A stretch of 64,000 bases of DNA from Chaetorhynchus papuensis (taxonomy: Eukaryota; Chordata; Aves; Passeriformes; Rhipiduridae), in assembly GCA_013396525.1 (NCBI GenBank), contig VWYX01000396.1:62001-126000 (forward strand). The letters are read 5' to 3'. This document shows positions 48,801 through 57,800 of the stretch, piece by piece. A program made the translations under genes and the position numbers. The notes below the pieces were generated by a model. That model ran no database searches, was not told where the DNA came from, and saw nothing but the letters and a program-made list of their open reading frames with translations. Within the stretch, counting starts at the first letter, position 1; every line of letters begins with the position of its first letter.

Positions 48801-51800
48801 TTTATTACTGAATGACAGCTGTTCCTTAACAGGTGTGAAGCTTTTATAATTACACTAAATAAGAGCTATGTCAGAGTAGCTAATTGTGGAGCACTGTTTT
48901 TTGAAGTGATGAGTTGATGAAAATTCCAGGGGTATTTGCATGTTTTCCTGATACTTTCATTGAAAGAAATGCTTCGTTTCATAGTGGTTGGGAGTTTTTC
49001 CCCCTTTAATGTACATTAGATAAGAAACCTCTATATTTCGTAGCATTTACAGTCAACAAAAGACTAATGGTTTTGGTATTAGTATTAAGAGGTCAGGTTA
49101 TAAATTTAATTTTCTGTGCTTTCTGTATACTTAGATTCCCTTTAAAACTCAGTAGGCCAATGTAGCACACAGGGGAAAAGCTGTGTAATCTTGTAGGCAT
49201 AATAGAAAATGGAAGCGCACTAAAACCAATGCCCTTCCACAAGCATATAAGGCCTATCAGTTTTTACTGATATTTTGAATTTCCATCTTTTAGCTGAACA
49301 GTCTTAAAAATGCGTAGAAGTTGACTTTACCTTTTCTGGAGACACAGGCAGTTCTTCCCAGCATCCTAGTGCACAGAATTCAGTTACTGATGTATCTGTA
49401 GGCTGTTAAGAGTTTATTTTTCAGGAAGTCTGTAGGCTGTTAAAAGTTCATCTCTCAGGAAGCCTGCCCTTCAGAGACTTTTTTTTAATCTTAGAATTCT
49501 TTAATTTAGAATTCACAATTTCATTACATAAAGTACTTAAACAACTGTGATTATCATATTTAGAAATCTTCTAACTTTTTTCTAATTTTAACACACAGAT
49601 CTAACCACACCACTAAAAAAACGAAGACTGTATCAGCTGTTGGAGTCTGCATTCTCAGAAACCTCCACTCCTACTCCTTCTCCCTATGCCACACCAACCC
49701 ATGCTGACATCACTGCCTCTGAACCATCGTTGTTTGCTACTCCTCCGAGGGTAAAATCAGAAGATGAAGCTTGTCGAAATGGTTACAAACCCATATATTC
49801 ACCAGTTACTCCTGTAACTCCATGTACACATGGAAATACCATGCACTTTGAGGTGAGATTTATAATGAATTTTAGAGTGTTCAGACATTGCAGTGTAAAT
49901 CAGTATTTGTACTTCTGCTACAATATGGGGGGGGGGGGGGGGGTCTTTCTGGAGGCTCAAAAATAAATTGACTTGCAATTTCTTCTTATTTATTTAGAAC
50001 ATTTCCTCACCTGACAGTTCCCCAGAAATAAAAAGGCGAGCTTACAGTCAAGAGGTAAGGAAACTTGCAAAACTTGCAAATGGTATCTCGATTTCACCTG
50101 TATGGCTGCTCTGTTCTTAGTAAATGCTTATCACAAGCCATTGCAAGTTTCTGAGAATTTTAAGGGTAACTTAACTTCCCCATTGGTTTTATTTGCTTAC
50201 TGCTTTATATTTCCACTTCACCTGTTATATTCTCTATTTTAAACTGGTTTCTCTCTGTATCACTTAAAAATTTTGATTTGGATCAGGATCAGCTCCTGTA
50301 ATGGAAAGGAGTAACTACTGCAATTTCTAGATACGAACAGAAAAAGAACACTTCGCTTTCCAGGCTGTAGTTAGATTCAGACTAACATTTCTCCTTGTTA
50401 CCAGCATTTGTTAATTGTTTTTGTTGATCCCAGTTATGCTCAGAGTGAGAGAGCAGAGCAGAAAGTTAGTAAATCTGCATAGGTGGTGGATTAGTTGAAG
50501 AGCAAGTGCTCTTGGAATATGCCTGGGTACTCCCAGCTTGCAAGGATGCCTGTGTCCTGCTGTGGGGCTTCATCAAGTGTCTTTCGGAAGTGTCTTGGAA
50601 AAACTTTTCCTTCCTTCTCCCTCTTCCAAATAGGTGTTTTGACACTGAGGAGGATTGATTTTATGTTGAAGCAAGTGCTTTGTAGCTTCCTGGCCTGGGA
50701 TTTGCTCCTTTTGAAGCTCTTCCCCTTCCGCTGCCAGTCATAAATACAACCTGGCACTTAGTGTTTGTTTTACTTTGGTTAATGTACATTTTATTAAAAT
50801 GCTTTAACCTAATACATGGGAATAGTAGAACTAAGTGTCTGGCTGTAGAATTGTTTCCTAAAACCAGAGAAATTCATGGTACTGGAAGGCCTTCAATCCT
50901 ACTTAAAGGCACATCTGAATGTCAAATAGTTGCAGTTTCGATGGAGTGTGAAAAAATAGTTATGTGCTTTTTCTTCATGCAGGGTTATGACAGAACATCG
51001 ATTCTAGCACTGAATTCTTTCAGAACTTCCAACCTGACAGAAATGGGCCTGCAAGAAATAAAGACTATTGGATATTCTAGTCCAAGGAATAGGACTGATG
51101 TCACACGGCAGTGCACTGGAGAGATGGAATCTGTGTCAGACCTCCAGCTGGGACTCGAAGTAATTGAGCATAAAAACCTGGAAGCCCCCACACATGATAG
51201 GACTGATTCAAACAGCCAATTAGAAACTGCTCATTGTGGACGGGGCACAATTTATTCTTCCTGGGTAAAAAGTCCTGACAGGACAGGTGTAAATTTCTCA
51301 ATGAATTCTAATTTGAGGGACTTGACCCCTTCACATCAGTTGGAGGTAGGAGGTGGATTCAGAATAAGCGAGTCAAAGTGCCTGATTCAAGACGATGCAA
51401 GAGGCATGTTCATGGAAGCATCTGTTTTTTGTACTTCAGAAGATGGAATTGCACCTGGCTTTGGAAGGACTGTCAATAACGACAATTTGATGGATGGAAA
51501 TTGCACACCCCAGAACCCTCCACAAAAGAAAAAGGTTATAACTTTAAGAATCATTTGGTCTGTCTTCCATTGTCTGCTAATGTTATTTCTATAACAGAAA
51601 GAATCTCAATGTAATAAAAACCAACTGGTTGCTCATATTTGCATACTACAGTTTAGTAGGCATTCAGGTGAAATGATGAAGGGCAAAGAGAAAAGCTGCA
51701 TAAAACCATCAGTAAATGTATTTTTCCAGCGTAAAAGATACAAATTCTATTTCGTATGAGTCTTAAATGAATTGCCCAATAAATAACTGCTTTTCAGGTT

Positions 51801-54800
51801 TGAAAATGGTTGCTTATGCCACCCAGTGTTATAGCATTCTGTTACACAGAATATATACTAGCATCATAGAGATCATATACTGTGAGCATCTGTTATGAAT
51901 TACTGCAAGAAATTGCACCAACAGATTTATGCTACTCAGACTTTAAAGTTAGAACTGCACAGAAATCCTTAGTTCCAAGATATATTTTTCTTGGCCTAAT
52001 TTGTTTGGGGTTTTTTAAAATATTGTATGAAAAATGGGCACAATCTAAATTTGCTACTCTCATGAAACAGTTCTTGTAGATAAGTGATGTAGTCATAGGT
52101 AACTCAAACCAGGAGTGGAAGTTACTGTGCATAACTCACAGACTGCATTTTACTGTCAGGTTGACTCCCTTTGCAGAAAGGATGACAAACATGAAAGGCA
52201 GTAGTGTCCAGTGTATCAGCTTGCCTGTTCTGTCTCATCACAGACTCTAGTAATCTTTCTTGTTTGAAACGTGTGATTTATTTTCTTAAGTAGCGAGTGG
52301 GTGGGTGGGGTTGTTTTGTGCGAGCGTACGTGCATGCACGGTGGGGTTTGGGTATTTTTGGTCACATTGCAGCCCCCTGTATGTGCCTGCTCCTCTGGGG
52401 GTATCCTGCTGGGGAGCAGTGAGGAGTGTACCTTCAGTAGTTCTCCATCAGAACTGGATTTTTGTTTACTTGCTTCAAGCTGAGACATAAATGGAGCGAT
52501 ATTGTAGGAGCTCTGTTCTTACCTGGTCACAGCCCTGAGAATTTGATAGATCTTGTGTGTGTTACTGTAGCCCTGCTGTTTTGGCAAACTCAGAAAGAAA
52601 ACATAAGCCAAAACTTCTGTTACTTAATATTATTCTTTTCCTGAAGGCTAAATTAGTCTTCACAAATCCCAGCAGCACTTAGTACTTCAGTAACCCTCCC
52701 CACTTCTCTTGCTGGCAAGGATTCTTCCAGGCTGTTGCTGCTGAGAGCTTATGCTGCACTAATCCTCAAATAAAAAAAGGGGTGGCTGCCCCCTGACACC
52801 CCCCCAATCACAGGATTCCTGTCTAAAAGTCTGTTTGCAGAACCAACCAGAGAGAAAATTGTACCCCTGAAAGAAGGGATCTTAGAGTTTCTGAGGACAC
52901 ACACACAAAAATTTGAAACCTTTAACAGTATAAAAAAAGAGGTGGTGGGCTGGATCCCACCTAAGGTGGAAGGTGAGAATTCAGGAATTTTGTAGGAGAC
53001 TAAAAAAGCCCTAGGGTCACCTAAGACAGCAATATCCTTAGGTAGGTCTTTGCAGGATGTTTTTGCATATTTCTACATTTCAGTGGACAGTTGCTCCTGT
53101 TTTCTCTTACTGTTGCACAAGTCCTTTATCAATAGAGTCCTGTACATTGTGGCCACGCTACACAGGTTTCTTAACATTTAAGCTTTTTTTAAAGCAATAT
53201 TCTGTCATATGACATGGAAATAATACAAAACTGTTTGAAAGCAAGATCAGTTCTTAACCTGAACTTTTTTTGCAAAATCAGATATTTTTCACTGTTTTTA
53301 CCCTGACATATGGATGAGTCTCTGAAAGGTCTGTTTGAAAGCAAACTAACAAAACCCCTTAGGACTGCAAACAGAGCAGCTGCCTTGGTTTTTCTCTCTG
53401 TGTAGAAATGGATGTCCAATTTTATTGAGGACTAAGCCAGTTAAAGATTTAATTTTTCATTGTTGCACTTTAGTTTGTTGGTTTGTATGATGTATGGTTC
53501 AGAGCAGGATGTTGGTAACTAGAAGAAAATTTATAGACATTAAATGTCATTTTTACCAAACTAGTGTAGTTACTGAATAAAGTAGGTCTGAAGGTCAGTA
53601 TTTCACTTTTCTACTTCAAATCCTGAAGATTCATAGTGAAAACACTTGAACATGTATTTTTTTTCACTGGAAGCAGTTTCCTAACCACTTAAACTGGTTT
53701 CTGTTCTGTGGAGCATTGATGTAGTGAGTCTACATACATAATACATGAAATAGGAACAATGTGTCATTATTTTTGGTAATAAGAGTTAGCTTAAAAATAC
53801 ATTCTTAATCAGTCTCTCTTAAAATGCAGTAAAGACAGAAATTCAGAATAAACTCTGGGAAAAGTAAGTTGCAAATTCTGTGTGTTAAGAAAAGGTACGA
53901 AGAGCTTAGCAAATCCTTTGATATGTGCAGCAGAATAAAGCAGAAGGGTAGTGGGTTCTCATGCAAGGGAGTGAGTCTGAGAGTAGAATGTGACATCTCT
54001 TGAAATTAGCTTTACTACGTCAGTATAATCTTAAAATTCTGCAGTTCCAGCAAAAACTGTAGAGTCCCTTGTAACTACAGCCAACAGAATTACTTCAGCA
54101 GTGGACCTTTTGCTGACCTGTGTCATCTCCTTCTTCCCTGAGGCAGAACACATACTTCTCTTGGCGGAAGCATTTTTTTTAACTATCATCTTTACAGTTG
54201 GGCTCAGTAATCTGTAAATTCACTGCAGATGTGGTGAAATACCTTCAATTAATCTCTGCCCTTTTTTTTTAGAACCAGTTACATGGTACATCTTACGGAA
54301 ATATAGTACATTTAATAGAAACTGTGCAAAAGAAAATGGGTAAAACTTCCTTTCTAATGTTTGTTTGTGGGTTTTTTTTTTCCCTTAGGTGTCCTTGTTA
54401 GAATACCGTAAGAGGCAACGTGAAGCTCGAAAAAGTGGCTCAAAGACAGACAACTTCCCCCTGGTTACTGTATCTCCTCATGCTGCTGGTGGAGGAAATA
54501 CGAGTAGTAACAATGGTGCTAATGATGGGTACAACAACAGTGGTGAAAATGGGGAGCAAACTGATAACACTGCAAGCCTGCCTCTACCACTGCCAACTAC
54601 TGTTTATAATGCAGCTCCAGAAGATACTGGCAACAACTGTGCAATTAAGGAATCTTCTTCCAGTGAGAAGAGTGAACCAGAAGTTCAGTGGTAAGCCACA
54701 AAACTATAGGACTAAAGTTCAGAAGAATTATTTATGTAAATCTAAGTCTTTGGTATTTGAAATCTAGTTTTCATTAAGGTTGCTGTTGCAGATTACTGAC

Positions 54801-57800
54801 TGGGTGCCCTTCTTTCAGCTTAGTAAAGAGTTGTCTTACCTTTTTCCTCAGAAATATAGCAGATACCTCATAATGATTAGAATACATGAAGAATTATCCA
54901 TAAGATACTTGTTAAATTATTTCAATTCTGGTTTTTTATTTTCTAAGAGCAAAATAGGTATTGGTTTGAGTATTTGTGTCCTTGTATTTCCACTGCTTTG
55001 TCTGTGGGCTGAAGAGAATTTTTCACGTTAAATCCACAGCCTTTCCAAAAGTATTGTAGGACATAGGGTAGAACAGGAGAATTATCTGTATTGATTAGCA
55101 AAGGCTTCTGGAAGACCTTCGGAGATGTGTTTCTCAGTCATGTGCTGGAACGTGTGTGGGATGTTTGCTGTTGTTTATTGCCCTGTGCAGGGCTGAATGC
55201 AGCCTGGCCAGTGGCTCACGCTCAGGTGGGAGCGTGTGGTGACACTCACAGCATTGTTGGTGATTGCTCAGTGGCTCCCTTGTTCGCAGACCCGACCATA
55301 TGGGCAGTGTGTGCAATGCCAGATACTCCAAACAACCCAAGATCCTGAGGAGAGGTGGAGTATGGATGGGGAGGAGATAGAGCAACTTCAGTCTGTGTAA
55401 AACACTGCACACATTTTTCACTGAGGTTTTGGTAGCTTTAAAACATGATCAGCTGTGGTGATGCTGTCTCCAAAATGTTATTAGTGCAAAATAAATCCTG
55501 CAGATGTTCTTCACGCTGTAATGAAGGCCTAAGTGTGGTGGGGAAGAACCATGGGCTGAGAAGTTGAATATCCTTCTGCTCAGATGCTCCAGCTAATTCC
55601 AGAATAGAAGGATTTTGTAAAGCCAGTTGAAGGGAGAACATAAATAAGTGCAGTCGTCAGTGTTCCACTGAAAAGTGGCTGTTAAGTTCACTATGCAGAA
55701 GCTACTGCACTAAAGTGTAAGCAAAGACTGTGGAAATAGGCTAAACAGGGAAGAATTTACTACTGAGATTTTGCAGTAACCCCGCAAAGCAGCACCAAAA
55801 CTTATTCCAGTGCAGCAGTATTGTGGAGTGATGCCGTATGTCCTTGGTACAAAGGAAAATAGTTTTGTGGAGCATTGTCCCTCACAATGTTCTTAATCAG
55901 GTTGTGACTTAGAGATGTAATCAATTAAAAGAGGGAATGTAGGACTGTCATTGCATACCCACTGTCCAGCAATTTAAGTGTAGAAGCTTAAACAGATAGA
56001 TTTGTAGTGGTACACAGTTTACAGCTGTGCATCTGCTATTAAAGAGCAGATTCTTAACAACAAACAAACAAGACAACTGTTGCCATTTCTGGAAGAAGAC
56101 AGTTTTCTACAAATGGAAACTATGAACCACTAACTGTGACCTTTATTGTTTTACTTTTAAGTTGTTTAGAGAAAGAAAAACCCACAGATCTACAGATACT
56201 TCCTTAATAAGAGGAAATGCCAGTTTTCGTAATATAACAAGGTTGCAGGAAATCACATTATATAAAGTGGGAGAAAATGGATACAAACCACTTAGTAATA
56301 ATATTCCATGTGCACAACCAGTTATTTGGTTGTTATGAGCAGCCAGCATTGTAAACTTTTTCTGACTCAGTATTTGCATATACATTGTCCTAAATTTGGT
56401 CCATGGGAGTACATCTTATATTTTAAATGTGCTTCTCTTGCAGGACTGCATCAACCTCTGTGGAACAAGTGAGAGAACGAAGTTATCAGAGAGCTTTACT
56501 TCTCAGTGATCATAGGAAAGACAAGGACAGTGGTGAGTTGATTTATTGTGTTGAAGATACATAAATCTAACCAGTTCCCCCATGGTAATCTATAATCATT
56601 CTAATAATGTGTTTGGGTCTGCTTCATCTGTAGGGGGAGAATCACCTTGTAGGCCATGCTCACCGTCTCATGTTCAGTCTCCATCTCATTCAAATCTCAT
56701 TTCCCAGTTGCAGCTTAAGGTCCCTTCTTTCACTGAAATTACAGAAGGTCAGTAAGCAGATGACCTTGTATGACACTTGACATATTCAATAGTCTCTAAC
56801 AACAGCTTTAATAGCTCTTTTAAAGTCAAATATAATGTGCTTAGTGATCTCTGCAAAAGATTTGATTTTCCCACTTTGATATTTTATCTCTATTTACTTT
56901 CTGTAGAACCTGATTCTGAAAATCCAGAGCCAACTTCTGAATGTCCGTCCCCAGATACTTCACAAAGGACTTGTAAGAGTCCATCGAAAGCAAGCAAGGT
57001 AATGCAAGGTGTTTGCACAATAAGCATAGGAATAGTTTCATCCATCTCTGATTTATCTTTAAAAATGTTAATTGTAGGATTTACTATTTAGGTGACAATA
57101 CATACATGTTCATCTGTCTGTGCAGTAATTTCACATAGGTAAACATTTGCAAGAATATTTGTCCATATACACTAAAAAGTGAGTTTATGTGCTGTGCTTT
57201 CAGTAGCTGTGTGTGTTTATGGATGATCTTACACTGTAGACAGAGAAGAGATTGTATCAGTGGATTCAGTATCAGTGCTGTTCTGAGGGATGAGTGCTGA
57301 AGAACTGGCACTCAGAACCAACAGCAGAGATGTGATTTACCCTTAACAGGAGGTTCTCTTGCTGTTGTGCCAGGGTTTGGCACTGTTTGGCAGTCAGGGC
57401 TCTGATAATACGGAGAAAGATTTTGAGTAGTTGCTTTATCAAATTAAGTAATTCAGGTGGTCTCATTTAGTCTGTTTGCTTGAACTACTCCAGCTTTAAA
57501 ATGTTAAATCACTCTAAAAATGGCTTTATTTCTGTAAGTGGTCTTCTCTGGGAATTACTTCTTTCAGATTCAGAAATCTAAAACTTTTAACAAAGAATGG
57601 ATTCAGACTTTAACCTAACAGATCATATTTTTGTTACAACTTTAAAATACGCTTTAGTAGTCTTTGACTTGGAAGAATTATTGATAAAAATAGTGCCTTC
57701 TTAAGCTTACTCTTTCTGTTATTGATTTTTCTCACACCAAATTTATATCCTGCGCCTCAGCACTTTCTTTCGCAATCTGGGAGGAGAGTGCTCTTGAGAT

